A DNA stretch of 64,000 bases from positions 94,506 through 158,505 of the forward strand of contig NZ_VUMO01000005.1 of NCBI RefSeq assembly GCF_009696145.1. Direction: 5' to 3'. The notes below the pieces were generated by a model. That model saw only the letters and a list, made by a program, of their open reading frames with translations, did not search any database and was not told where the DNA came from. A program made the position numbers and the translations under genes. Source of the stretch: Pseudoramibacter porci. Lineage in GTDB: Bacteria > Bacillota > Clostridia > Eubacteriales > Eubacteriaceae. Positions within the stretch are counted from its first letter, which is position 1. Every line of letters starts with the position of its first letter. This document shows positions 1 through 8,979 of the stretch, one piece after another.

Positions 1-32
1 CCTTCCAGTCTTTCATTCCCTATCCTTTCTGC

Positions 33-1796
33 TTATTTCACGTTCGGGGGGAACCCCCACCCCGCCGGACTCCATTTGCAGTACGTGCTTATCCACCGGT
101 CCAAATCCCAGACCTCAATCGAGCCGGTGTTGTGGATGATTTTGTTGTCCCCGATGTAGATGCCGACGTGCCCGTAGGTCGCGCCCGCCGTTGAGCCGGA
201 GCTGGAACTTCTCACGGCAACCAGCATGCCGACCTTGAGCTGGGAGCGGTCGGTCGAGTGACAGTAAGCCGCGTACATGTCGCAGGCGTTACCGCTGATG
301 CCGCCCAGCCCTGCCTTCGCGTAGACGTTGGAAACCCACGCGGCGCACCATCCTGCGCCGGGGGACGGCGTTCGATACGCCGCGTCCACGATGGAGCGCT
401 GCGTCGCGTCAGACGCGGCATACTCCTCGCCGCTTCCGCCACCAGAAGAAAGCTTTTCGTAGAAGGCCTGTGCCGCAGGCAGACGGTCCCGGTAGAACGA
501 CTGCCGCGCCGCCCAGTCCGCAGGGCGGAGCCAGCAGGCCATCACGCAGTACGTCGCGAACCCCACATCGTCTGTCTTTAGCCAGGCATCGTAGCTTGCA
601 TCGCGTCCGGAATACTCGGTGATGTATTTGGTGTAATAGCCGCTGCGGTGCAGGCCGGTGGCCCACGATGCGCGGAGGTTTTCGATGAAGTATTTCGTCT
701 GGGCGCTGGCGCTGTTCTTGTCGAGTCCATTTGCGCTGCACCAGTTGACAAAGCTCGTATATTCGCCGTGTCCCGGCGTCGTGTCTGTGAACTGGTATAG
801 GCCAAACCCATACTCGTAGGCGTAGCTGTTTCCCTCCCCATGATACTCGTTCGTGGGGTCCCAGCCGGACTCTCCGGAGATGTTGCCCATGATGGCGGCA
901 ATCTGCGGTTTCCCAAGTCCCTCCGCCGCGAGCGCCTGTGCGACCTCCAGCTGGGTTCCGCTGAGGTCACCGAACGAATCCACCTGACTGGATGGGTTGT
1001 CGCTGCCGGCGAGCACCGCCACCAGCACGACCGCCAGAAGGAGACCGAAGATTGCGGGAACTGCCGCGCCGCCCAGCAGCGCGACAAGCCCCTTTCCCTG
1101 CGTCCCGGCTGCGGCAGGAAGGGCGCGTTTTACCGCGCTTCCGCCAGCGGAAGCCGCCGCCTTTTGCGTGGCGTCCGTCGCGGTGTACATTTCACGCCTG
1201 AGATACCCAGCCGCCTGCGCCTTTCTCTGGACCTCTGCGGCATCGGCAGGCTTTTTGCGGTACTTCTTTTCGGAGAGCGAACCGAGCGGCGCTTCCTTCT
1301 CAAGCGCGTCCCTGCCGGAGAGGTGCCGGTGGAGCCTTCGGGCAATCCGGACAGCACGCCGGCCCCGGTAGGCCGCGTCATCCATGCCCTCAAGCTCTGA
1401 GTCCTCAAGCGTCTTCGACACCACGCCGCCGATAACCGCATCCCTTGCCGCCGGATTTGCGGCCTTCTTGAGGGATTCCCGGAGATGGTGGTCCGCCTGT
1501 GCGCGCGTCTTTTGTGAAGCTGCCCGCTCTTTACCGAACGTGCTCTCGGATTCCTCACCGGAGCCGGCGGCTTCCTTCCCCGCCTTCGCCCTTTTCCCTG
1601 CCGCAGCAGCCGCAGCCGCGCCGCCGGCGCTGCTCCTCCTTCCCTTCTCGTATGCGGCGCGCTTGAGCGCCATCGCGCTCTTGTCGGCGCTTCCCACAAT
1701 GCCGGTGTTGACGGCGTTCGTCTGTTCGGTCCGGATGAGCTGCGCTCCTGCATCCTCGCGTTCGCTTGCCGTGCGCGCGTAGTCTGACGCTTTCAT
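33..1796 (-). CDS. Conjugative-element cell-wall hydrolase (phage-tail-type lysozyme + CHAP/C40 peptidase)
   Basis: 587 aa. A long Ala/Lys/Arg-rich cytoplasmic N-terminus (about residues 1-230) is followed by one membrane segment near 235-265. Next comes a lysozyme-like domain (about 280-445, with GNISGESGWDP holding the likely catalytic Glu). A C-terminal CHAP/NlpC-P60-like peptidase follows, with Cys in GAGWCAAWVSNVY and His in YGHVGIYIG. This two-hydrolase layout is that of the secreted wall-opening protein of Firmicutes conjugative elements (Tn916 Orf14 type, also called the CD1108 family). It would clear peptidoglycan for the mating channel. It is the last gene visible of a leftward operon, 36 bp after virB4. 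Function is inferred from domains. Confidence 0.85.
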   Translation of the reverse strand: MKASDYARTASEREDAGAQLIRTEQTNAVNTGIVGSADKSAMALKRAAYEKGRRSSAGGAAAAAAAGKRAKAGKEAAGSGEESESTFGKERAASQKTRAQADHHLRESLKKAANPAARDAVIGGVVSKTLEDSELEGMDDAAYRGRRAVRIARRLHRHLSGRDALEKEAPLGSLSEKKYRKKPADAAEVQRKAQAAGYLRREMYTATDATQKAAASAGGSAVKRALPAAAGTQGKGLVALLGGAAVPAIFGLLLAVVLVAVLAGSDNPSSQVDSFGDLSGTQLEVAQALAAEGLGKPQIAAIMGNISGESGWDPTNEYHGEGNSYAYEYGFGLYQFTDTTPGHGEYTSFVNWCSANGLDKNSASAQTKYFIENLRASWATGLHRSGYYTKYITEYSGRDASYDAWLKTDDVGFATYCVMACWLRPADWAARQSFYRDRLPAAQAFYEKLSSGGGSGEEYAASDATQRSIVDAAYRTPSPGAGWCAAWVSNVYAKAGLGGISGNACDMYAAYCHSTDRSQLKVGMLVAVRSSSSGSTAGATYGHVGIYIGDNKIIHNTGSIEVWDLDRWISTYCKWSPAGWGFPPNVK

Positions 1797-1832
1797 TGAC
1801 GTTCACCGTCCTTCCGGTTCGTGTCGGAACAG

Positions 1833-4580
1833 CTACCTGTCCTTCTTCCTGTCATTGGGGTTCGTGCTGAACAGCTCGTAGAGGACGTTGCCCTTCGGGA
1901 ACTTTCCGCGAATCGGGACGCGGGCGTTTCCGGCAATCAGAAGACCGTCTCCGGGTTCGACGGACTCATCAATGCACTCTTCCTCCTGTTCGGAGAGATT
2001 CAGCAGCTCCACCCACCTCATGCGGTCGAGCGGGGACTGCTTGAGCAGCATCAGGAAGTCCGCGTTGAGGACGATGTTCTGCGCCGCTTCGTTGTTGAGC
2101 ATCGCCGTCGCGTTCTGCGTGATGCCCGTAAGCAGAAGCCCGAACTTGCGGCCCTCGTTCGAGAACCGCGAGAAGTAGTTCAGGACCGTCGGGTAGGCGA
2201 ACATGGACTGCATCTCCTCCACGTAGAGCCACGTCCGCACGTTTCGCTTTGCGTTGAAGTACATGCGGTTGCGGACGGCTTCGCAGATGTTGATGAGTGC
2301 GAAGACCAGCATCGAATCCGGGAGGTCCTTCAAGTTGAAGTCCACGATGCGGCTCTTGAAGTCCACGTTGGACTGGTGATTGAAGAAGTCCATCGGCGGC
2401 TGGATAAACCGCTCGTAGCGGAGCGCAATGTCCTCGCGGGCCTGCTTTTCCGGCTGTTCCCGGAGCGTGTCGTAGAAGTCCTGTAGCAGGGGCGGATTGC
2501 CGTCTCCGCGCTCCGCCGCGCCCTGGAACGCGATGTTGACGCATCTCGTGATGATGGACTGGTCAATCTGCGTGAACGGCTCGTCAGACTCTGCGGCGCT
2601 GGCTGCTGCCTGTGCGAGCATCGCGTCGATTTTGAAGGCAATCTGCTCGTTGCGGGACATGTGCTCGACAGAGACGGTATCGAACGGGTTCAGGTACGTG
2701 CCGGTTCCGACGCCGAAGTGGAAGACGGAGCCGCCATAGCGCTCGGCAATTCCGGTGTACTCGCCGGCGCGGTCGATAACATAAATCTCGTCCGTCGGGT
2801 TTGAGAAGATGGTCGCGGTCATCTCGGTCTTGACGAACATTCCCTTGCCCGCGCCCGTCTTGCCACAGACAAAGCCCATCGGGGAAGTCAGCTTCTTGCG
2901 GTTGCAGAGAACGAGGTTTCTGGAATGCTTGTTCTGACCGTAATAGTTCCCGCCGGCATCGTCCAGCTCCTGCGTCGCGAAGGGCACGAGGATGGCTACC
3001 TGCGCCGTGGTGAACATGCGGCTGATTTCCACGTGGTTGTGCCCGAGCGGGAGAATCGAGTTCAGCCCCCTGCGCTGCCGGTACTCGTAGGTGTCCACCT
3101 CGATGGAGTTCTGCCGTGCCATGGAGATGATGCGCATGGCCTGCGTGTCCAGCTGCTCCTTGCTCTCCGCATAGGTGTAAATAAGACCCGTGAAGACGTA
3201 AAGGCGCTGATTCTTGTTCTGTAGGTTGTCGAGAACGTCTTCCGTTTCTTCCTTGGAGTATTTCAGCTCCTGCGGAAGAATGGAGAAGTCGTACCCCTTG
3301 TTGACGGCGCTGCGCTGCTCCTCAATGATTTCCTTGTCAATCCACGCGCTGCGCGTGCGAACGTAGTTGATGGCCTTGGACTTGTCCATGGGCTGGACGA
3401 ACCACGTGACCTCCATGGGGATAGGCAGGTCCACAATATCCGCCAGCGCGCGGTCGGAAAGCTCCGAGCCGAACTTCTTCATGACGAGGACCTGCCCGTA
3501 AATCCCGTTGTCCAGCTTGAAGCAGTCGTTGTACACGCCATCCGGCTTGAAGTCAATCTGCCCCGGCGCGATGCAGTCCTTTGTGGTCTGCATCCGCACG
3601 CTGGAAATATCCCTCTGATAGTCGAAGATGAAGGGCCGGTAGGGATTGAGCAGCGAATGGAGGACGGAAAGGCGCTGTGTGCCGTTCATAAGATGCGGCT
3701 TCGAGCCCATGGAGTTGAGGATGCGGCTGGATTCCGTCTCGATGCGGGCGAGCTGCCTTGCCGCTTCCTCCGCCGTGTCCGCACTGACGGAATAGGTCAG
3801 GTAGCGGTTTCGCCGGATGTTGCTGACGCCTTCCCGCACCTTGTCATTGAGTATGTCATTGAACACCTGCGCGTCATGCATCGCGGCTTCGCAGCTCTGC
3901 CTTGACGGGTCGAAGAACTGGCGGTGGCCAACGTCCTCCTTGAGGAGCGGCGTGTTGATGACGCTCATCTGAACCAGCGTGTCCGCACCGAACTGGTCAT
4001 AGAGCCGCGTGAGGGCCGAGAACATGGCCTTCTGCTGCTCGTCACGGACGGAATGATAGCTCGTGTCATCAAAGGCGATGGTGGACGAGAAAAGCCCCTC
4101 CTCCACCTCGCAGATGCCATCCTGATACATGCGGTTGTAGCCGATGTAGCGGACAACGTCCTTCGCGGCTTCCCTCCTTCTCCTCGCGTCCGCCGTCTTC
4201 TCGCTCAGCTCGTGGTCCCTGTCCCTGAGTTGGGACTTCACCGACGTGTAGCTCTTCTTTGCTTCTTTTTCGGCTTCCTTCGCCGCACGGCGCTCCTCCC
4301 GGATTTTTCGCAGCGCCGCCTTCTTTTCCTTGCGCGGCAGCTTCCTTCCAGTGGTGAACGAGGGGAACATCTGCTTGAGCGCGCCAACATCAACCGGGCC
4401 GTTGTCATGGTCCAAATCGGTGCCGGCGCGTCCCGTTCCGAAGTCCTCGCCGGAAGCGTGCACAAAGGCTTCTACATCAAAGCCGGGGCTTTCCCCGCCG
4501 CTAGGTGATGACGCGTCCTGCCCTTGGGGAGTAGGACTCGATTCCTCGGAGACCTTGCTGCTTTCGATAAAATCTTCCAT
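1833..4580 (-). CDS. virB4: VirB4-family conjugation ATPase
   Basis: 915 aa, the normal size for Gram-positive VirB4/TraE ATPases that power type IV secretion. The Walker A motif CGKTGAGKG is near residue 570 and a Walker B-like segment (WLYVEEMQSMF) near 785. The N-terminus carries a charged coiled region. An in-frame upstream start exists at 4625, but the Met at 4580 (MEDFIESSKVS) has the AGAAAGG ribosome site and fits the family N-terminus. The gene begins inside the 3' end of the PrgI gene (80-bp overlap), suggesting translational coupling. It lies in the element's transfer operon between PrgI and the wall hydrolase. Confidence 0.93.
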   Translation of the reverse strand: MEDFIESSKVSEESSPTPQGQDASSPSGGESPGFDVEAFVHASGEDFGTGRAGTDLDHDNGPVDVGALKQMFPSFTTGRKLPRKEKKAALRKIREERRAAKEAEKEAKKSYTSVKSQLRDRDHELSEKTADARRRREAAKDVVRYIGYNRMYQDGICEVEEGLFSSTIAFDDTSYHSVRDEQQKAMFSALTRLYDQFGADTLVQMSVINTPLLKEDVGHRQFFDPSRQSCEAAMHDAQVFNDILNDKVREGVSNIRRNRYLTYSVSADTAEEAARQLARIETESSRILNSMGSKPHLMNGTQRLSVLHSLLNPYRPFIFDYQRDISSVRMQTTKDCIAPGQIDFKPDGVYNDCFKLDNGIYGQVLVMKKFGSELSDRALADIVDLPIPMEVTWFVQPMDKSKAINYVRTRSAWIDKEIIEEQRSAVNKGYDFSILPQELKYSKEETEDVLDNLQNKNQRLYVFTGLIYTYAESKEQLDTQAMRIISMARQNSIEVDTYEYRQRRGLNSILPLGHNHVEISRMFTTAQVAILVPFATQELDDAGGNYYGQNKHSRNLVLCNRKKLTSPMGFVCGKTGAGKGMFVKTEMTATIFSNPTDEIYVIDRAGEYTGIAERYGGSVFHFGVGTGTYLNPFDTVSVEHMSRNEQIAFKIDAMLAQAAASAAESDEPFTQIDQSIITRCVNIAFQGAAERGDGNPPLLQDFYDTLREQPEKQAREDIALRYERFIQPPMDFFNHQSNVDFKSRIVDFNLKDLPDSMLVFALINICEAVRNRMYFNAKRNVRTWLYVEEMQSMFAYPTVLNYFSRFSNEGRKFGLLLTGITQNATAMLNNEAAQNIVLNADFLMLLKQSPLDRMRWVELLNLSEQEEECIDESVEPGDGLLIAGNARVPIRGKFPKGNVLYELFSTNPNDRKKDR

Positions 4581-4941
4581 AAACCTTGCCTTTCTTCTTG
4601 GAGGTTTCGCCCGGGGTCTCCACAAGCCCTGCCAGCTCCATGGAGGGCACGTAAAAAATTCGGTCGTTCTCGAACTGCGCCCTCAGCCAAAGCGGAACGA
4701 ACTTCTCAAAGGGCATCCCCTTGGGTCTCACAAAGCCGCAGCACCAGAACGGGAGCGAGACGGCATAAATGAGAATCATGTTGTCCCCGGGGTTTATCCC
4801 GAGGACGAAGTACATGTAGAGGGCGGAAAGAACCGAGCAGCCGAGAGCGCCCACAACGGAGACCAGCGTGCGTGTTGTGAGCTTTCCAACCACCTTCGGC
4901 TGGTACTCAGCAATGTCCTTGTGAACTGCGACAGACAACAT
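4501..4941 (-). CDS. PrgI family conjugal transfer membrane protein
   Basis: 146 aa. Two hydrophobic segments (about residues 27-45 and 52-70) follow the typical PrgI-like opening IAEYQPKVVGKLTTRT. The C-terminal half is basic and cytoplasmic. PrgI/TcpE-type proteins sit in the mating-channel complex and are nearly always encoded directly upstream of virB4, as here. The 3' end overlaps the virB4 start by 80 bp, longer than the usual few bases. A Shine-Dalgarno-like AGGAGGGGAG sits just before the start. Confidence 0.85.
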   Translation of the reverse strand: MLSVAVHKDIAEYQPKVVGKLTTRTLVSVVGALGCSVLSALYMYFVLGINPGDNMILIYAVSLPFWCCGFVRPKGMPFEKFVPLWLRAQFENDRIFYVPSMELAGLVETPGETSKKKGKVYGRFYRKQQGLRGIESYSPRAGRVIT

Positions 4942-4959
4942 GGTGCAGACTCCCCTCCT

Positions 4960-5178
4960 TTAACCGGCCCACCCGGTGTTCAGGGAGCCGAAGTAGACGG
5001 CTGCCGCGATGACAATCGCGCCGCCGACAATCATGGCGATGGCACCGGAGAGCTGACCACCGCCGCCCTGCATACCGTCCTTGATGGTCATTCCGAGATT
5101 GACCAGACCAAAAACGACGAGGACGCCACCTAGGAATGTAATTCCCTGCGTGAGCATGGATACTGCGTTCTGTAGCAT
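4960..5178 (-). CDS. Maff2-family small membrane protein of the conjugation module
   Basis: 72 aa starting MLQNAVSMLTQG, preceded by AGGAAAGGAAG; an upstream in-frame Met lacks a ribosome site. Two hydrophobic helices flank a short basic/Gly-rich loop (IKDGMQGGGGQ). Proteins of this size and sequence (Maff2 family) lie between VirD4 and PrgI in many Clostridia elements and are thought to be the VirB2-pilin-like or channel subunit. The role is inferred from position. Confidence 0.8.
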   Translation of the reverse strand: MLQNAVSMLTQGITFLGGVLVVFGLVNLGMTIKDGMQGGGGQLSGAIAMIVGGAIVIAAAVYFGSLNTGWAG

Positions 5179-5214
5179 AAAATCTTCCTTTCCTGCCTGC
5201 TGTGTTACTGGCAA

Positions 5215-5412
5215 TCAGAATCCCGTAAAGCCGTACGTCGATGCGAATCCGAGCACAACTGCGCCGGCGGCAATCATGGCGATGGCTTTCCGAATTTCGC
5301 CGCCGCGCGACCCCTCACGAAGCACTATCCCGAGGTACACCAGTCCGACAAACAGGACGGCTGTCCCGGCATAGGCGAGCGGCTTCACGGCGAGCCTGAC
5401 AAGGGCTTCCAC
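5215..5412 (-). CDS. Small two-helix membrane protein, paralogue-like partner of the Maff2 protein
   Basis: About 65 aa from a GTG start (VEALVRLAVKPLAYAG) with GGAAGG upstream; a longer frame begins at a TTG at 5448 without a ribosome site. It has two hydrophobic helices separated by LREGSRGGEIRKAIAMI. The pattern parallels the following Maff2 gene (two helices, Gly/charged hinge, then AIAMI), so the two look like diverged duplicates. It probably belongs to the mating-pore membrane subcomplex. No specific family name is claimed. Confidence 0.65.
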   Translation of the reverse strand: MEALVRLAVKPLAYAGTAVLFVGLVYLGIVLREGSRGGEIRKAIAMIAAGAVVLGFASTYGFTGF

Positions 5413-5471
5413 CTTTCGTTCACCTTCCTCTCCTTTCTGCCCGTGCAACGTTAATAAATTATTATAACGGT

Positions 5472-7421
5472 CTACTGGGCGGGCTTCCTTGCGCTGCCCG
5501 AAAAATCCGTACCGTTCATATAACGCTTGAAGTCGAAGGGATTCTCATGCAGCCGTTTCGGGTTCCTCTTGTCCACGATGTAGCAGTATCTCTTGTGCCG
5601 CCGTGGGTCGAATTTGTCATCCATGAGAGGGTTTGTTCCGGCAATCAGGAGGATGGCTTTTCTGCGGCTCATCTTTCCGATTTCGGCGGCATCAATGAGG
5701 TCTCTCCCCTGAATTTGCAGGTTCTTGCTCGCGCTGGACGATTGCCCGGAAGACTCGTTGTAGGTCATCTGATGGATGGTCTGCTTGCCAATCATCTCCG
5801 CAATTTCCTTGTTCGTGGAATTGGATTTCCCACCGAGGAAGAGGGTCGAGTCGCAGCAGTCCACAATGGTCTGGGCCTTCTTGTCGTACTTCGATTCCAG
5901 CTGGCTCATGGACTGGAGGATAATCGTGATGCCGATGTTCCGGGAGCGTGTGACTGCGATGGTCTCCTCAATCTGCGGGATAGTGCCGATGTTCGCGAAC
6001 TCGTCAAAGATGAAGTGAACCGGCCTTGGCAGCTTACCTCCATAGTCCGTGAGCGCCTTCCGGCAGAGCTGGTCGATGCACTGCCACATCATGATGGCAA
6101 AGAGGAACGATAGCGTCTTGTCCGTGTCGGACAGAATGCCGAACACGGCGGTTCTCGTGTCAGGGTCTCCCAGTGTATCCAGTTCCATTTCGTCATACTC
6201 AAGAAGCTGGCGGACCCCGGACGTTGCGATTGGCGCGAGCCGGACGTTGCAGGAGATGATGATGGATTTCAGGGTGCGCCCGGCAGCCACCTTGAAGTTC
6301 TTGTAGTTCATCAGGGCAAAGTCCTCATCCGGGGACAGCCCGCCGCGCTCAGCCGGGCGGACGCCATCATAGTTTCGGCGGAACCGCGAGGACTGCCAAG
6401 ACCAGCCGGTGTCCGCAGTGAAGTCGCGGGACAGCCCGCCCTTCCTGCGGGGCGCACCCGCAGCCCCAACATTTCTGGCAAAGCGCTTCCCGGTTTCAAT
6501 CTGGTAAAAGATAAGGTCCAGCGCCGACATGAAGTTCTCGTCCTCCTCCCTTGCTTCTGCCAGTGAGAGGAGCGTCAGGAGACCGGAGAGCGTGTAATCC
6601 TCCTCCGGGAACCAGTCGCGCAAAAGCGCGATGAGCGCCGTATAGAGCATCTTTTCTGCGTTCTCCCAGAACGGGTCGCTGGTCTTGCCCTCGCCGTTCG
6701 TGTTCATAATGAAGCAGTTGACGAACGAGAGGATATCCGTGTCGGTCTTCACGTACCTGAGCGGGTTGTAGTGCATGCTTTCGTCAAGATTGATGGTGTT
6801 GAAGCTCTTCACCTGATAGCCGTTGTCGGTGAACAGGTAGCCCGCGTCTTTCAGCAGGGTTCCCTTCGGGTCGGTGATGAAATAGTTCGTGTTGAGCTGA
6901 CAGATGTTCGGCGTCACGTAGTTGAACGTCTTGCCCGAGCCGGACCCGCCGACCACAAGCACGTTGAGGTTGCGGTCCAGCTCCGGGTCATACTTAGGCC
7001 GGTGCAGCGCCAGCCCGTACTTTTCTGTGAAAATGAGGTTGTTGTCCGGGTTGCTGAGGTCCCGGAACCGCCTTCCCTCCTTCACCGTCCCCCAGCGGGC
7101 GGAGCCGCTTTCTTCGCCGGAGCGGTAATTCCCGATGTAAACCACGTGCCTGAGCCAGACCATCCACACGACCAGTGCCATGCAGAAACCGGCGAGGAGC
7201 GACTTTGTGTCCATGGCGAGTAAGAGAGGATTTTCGCGGATTCGCGCCCACATGGTCAGGAGTGCGTCCCCGCAGTGGTCAAGAAACTGTCCCGGGTAGG
7301 ACGCCAACGCTTCAAAGTACCGGTTCCCGAGATAGAAGCCTGTCACCGAAAAAGCCAGCGTGACAAGAGCCGACGTGGCGATGCGCCTATTTACTTCCGG
7401 GTTTCCCTTTCTGTCTGCCAT
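5472..7421 (-). CDS. virD4: VirD4/TraG type IV coupling protein
   Basis: 649 aa. Two N-terminal membrane segments (about 12-32 and 65-90) precede the soluble ATPase. Walker A is VVGGSGSGKTFNYV (about 155-170) and Walker B is FIFDEFANIG (about 467). Coupling proteins dock the relaxase-DNA complex at the channel and pump DNA. The size and motif spacing match full-length Firmicutes VirD4. The start at 7421 has AAGGACGGAAAG upstream. It follows the DUF3801-like gene by 19 bp in the same operon. Confidence 0.95.
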   Translation of the reverse strand: MADRKGNPEVNRRIATSALVTLAFSVTGFYLGNRYFEALASYPGQFLDHCGDALLTMWARIRENPLLLAMDTKSLLAGFCMALVVWMVWLRHVVYIGNYRSGEESGSARWGTVKEGRRFRDLSNPDNNLIFTEKYGLALHRPKYDPELDRNLNVLVVGGSGSGKTFNYVTPNICQLNTNYFITDPKGTLLKDAGYLFTDNGYQVKSFNTINLDESMHYNPLRYVKTDTDILSFVNCFIMNTNGEGKTSDPFWENAEKMLYTALIALLRDWFPEEDYTLSGLLTLLSLAEAREEDENFMSALDLIFYQIETGKRFARNVGAAGAPRRKGGLSRDFTADTGWSWQSSRFRRNYDGVRPAERGGLSPDEDFALMNYKNFKVAAGRTLKSIIISCNVRLAPIATSGVRQLLEYDEMELDTLGDPDTRTAVFGILSDTDKTLSFLFAIMMWQCIDQLCRKALTDYGGKLPRPVHFIFDEFANIGTIPQIEETIAVTRSRNIGITIILQSMSQLESKYDKKAQTIVDCCDSTLFLGGKSNSTNKEIAEMIGKQTIHQMTYNESSGQSSSASKNLQIQGRDLIDAAEIGKMSRRKAILLIAGTNPLMDDKFDPRRHKRYCYIVDKRNPKRLHENPFDFKRYMNGTDFSGSARKPAQ

Positions 7422-7440
7422 CTTTCCGTCCTTCTTCCTT

Positions 7441-8613
7441 TTAGCGCACCGGCTTCATCCGATTTGAAATGTCCAGCTCATGGGAAGGTGTGCCGCTCTC
7501 GGCTTCGAGTTCGGTCTTCGCTTCGCGCATCTCCCGAGCTACGCTGCTCAGGGAATAACCGCTGTCAGAGCTTCTGGCAGCACGGTCCTCTGCTTCGCGC
7601 GCCATGGAGGGGGAAACATCCGTACCGACGCCCTCATGCTCAATCCGGGCCGTATGGTCATCCGTGTCAATGCTGTCATGGGACTTCACGCCTTGGTCAA
7701 GGTCCGGCGTTGCCCCGTCGTTGTCCAGGGCACCATCGACGGGCCGCTGTCCCTCGTGCTCCTGACGCCGGCTTCTGTCCCCCGCTTCCTTCCCGGGCGC
7801 GGGACGGTTCTTCTCAAACCAGTCATGCGTGGCATCCACGCCCCATTTTCGGCTCAGCGTGTCCGCCCCAACCGCCCAGTCCGTCCGCCCCTGCGCGTCC
7901 TTTCCGAACGGGAGAAGACCGTCCTCGCCCCGGCGGGCTTCGTAAAACATGACCTCGCCCTTTCGGGTTGTGGTGATGCCGATTCCCTGACGGGCAAGAA
8001 TCTGCTCAAAGTCGTTAAAGTCTCTGCTGCGGTCCCTCGCGTCAAGAACCTTGTCCCGGATGCTTTCCGTGTGGTTGAGGTTTCCGTCGGAGTGGTCCGT
8101 GCGAAACGCTTCCCTGCTCTTTGTCTCTTCCGGATGACGGAAGGGAAGGTTAGGCAGTCTGGTGATTTCGGTTAATCCCGCCAGCTGCTCCGCCGTGACG
8201 GGACGGCTGTTTTCGAGACGTTCCACGATGGACTGCTCCTGCCGCAAGCTCATCACTTCGGCGAACTGCGGCGCGCAGTCTTTAATCGCTTTGATATCGT
8301 CCTCGGCGAACTGAATGAATCCGTTTCCCTCCCTGTCGGCCAGCGCGGACGCAAACGTTCCGTTCTCGCGGCAGACCTGCGCGAAATAGGCAGCATCGTT
8401 GGAGGTTCCGAATGGAAGGCAGACTTGTTCGCGCGACGCGAGGGCTTCCGCTTCAATCTCGGCTTCTTCCTCGGACCTCCCGCTTTCCATCAGCCGTTCC
8501 TTGTGCCAGTCCCTTGCCTTGTTGTCGATGAACCTTTCCAGCGCCCTGCCGGTCTGGTTCCCGATTGCCTGCATCAGCATCTCGCCAACGTCTTCCCCGT
8601 AATCCTGAGCCAT
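7441..8613 (-). CDS. DUF3801/PcfB-like conjugative element protein with long charged tail
   Basis: 390 aa from MAQDYGEDVGEML (GGGAAAGGAAAC upstream; an in-frame extension to 8673 lacks a ribosome site). The N-terminal 130 residues resemble DUF3801/PcfB proteins encoded immediately upstream of virD4: an acidic helix, then NDAAYFAQVC and GFIQFAEDDIKAIKD. The middle (about 190-290) is a separate folded region. The last 120 residues are low-complexity, Asp/Arg/Ser-rich. PcfB-type proteins are accessory relaxosome or coupling factors. No relaxase motif is visible. Assignment rests on weak similarity plus gene order. Confidence 0.55.
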   Translation of the reverse strand: MAQDYGEDVGEMLMQAIGNQTGRALERFIDNKARDWHKERLMESGRSEEEAEIEAEALASREQVCLPFGTSNDAAYFAQVCRENGTFASALADREGNGFIQFAEDDIKAIKDCAPQFAEVMSLRQEQSIVERLENSRPVTAEQLAGLTEITRLPNLPFRHPEETKSREAFRTDHSDGNLNHTESIRDKVLDARDRSRDFNDFEQILARQGIGITTTRKGEVMFYEARRGEDGLLPFGKDAQGRTDWAVGADTLSRKWGVDATHDWFEKNRPAPGKEAGDRSRRQEHEGQRPVDGALDNDGATPDLDQGVKSHDSIDTDDHTARIEHEGVGTDVSPSMAREAEDRAARSSDSGYSLSSVAREMREAKTELEAESGTPSHELDISNRMKPVR

Positions 8614-8979
8614 GCCGTTTCCTTTCCCTGTAGTTTGGAGAATGCGCGAATCCCGTCCGGGTATCCTTGACATGGAAGTATATCAGCCGCAGCACGATTC
8701 CTCCCGCAGTACCTTACACGTCATCAGAAAGGATTTTGCCAAACGGCTCCATCCCGTCGTTGAATGTGCGATTGTCAAAAACCGGAACCGCGCATAACCT
8801 CTTTTGCCGTTCCCAAAGCTCTAAACGATTCCAAGCCGGATTTTGCCAACAAAAAAAGACGCCCCGAACGGAGCGCCTTCATCACAGGTCAATATCCTGC
8901 CTTACTGGTACGTGCTTCTGTCAAACTGTTGGTAAATCGTTGGTAAATTGGTGCGTTTGCACATCAGAAACCCTTTGTT
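8614..8979. other. Junction between conjugative element and chromosome
   Basis: About 365 bp without a full gene. It holds the lysS terminator, a short direct repeat (TTGGTAAAT twice, 11 bp apart, at 8930-8949) and a 20-codon minus-strand frame (8902-8964) ending IYQQFDRSTYQ that could be the tail of an integrase, though this is unproven. The element's attachment site should lie here or in the last codons of lysS. The second copy would be outside the window. Confidence 0.45.
8851..8877 (-). terminator. Intrinsic terminator downstream of lysS
   Basis: On the minus strand an 8-bp stem (GGCGCTCC / GGGGCGTC, with G-T pairs) closes a GTTC loop and runs straight into seven T. It lies about 100 bp past the lysS stop, with no complete gene between. 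It therefore ends the greA-lysS transcript and also marks the edge of the conjugative element. Confidence 0.8.

Noticed and set aside
1821..2486. Long plus-strand open frames opposite virB4, and similar ones opposite lysS, virD4, nrdJ and rho
   Set aside because: They are antisense to well-supported genes. Their composition mirrors the opposite strand and they lack ribosome sites and family similarity.
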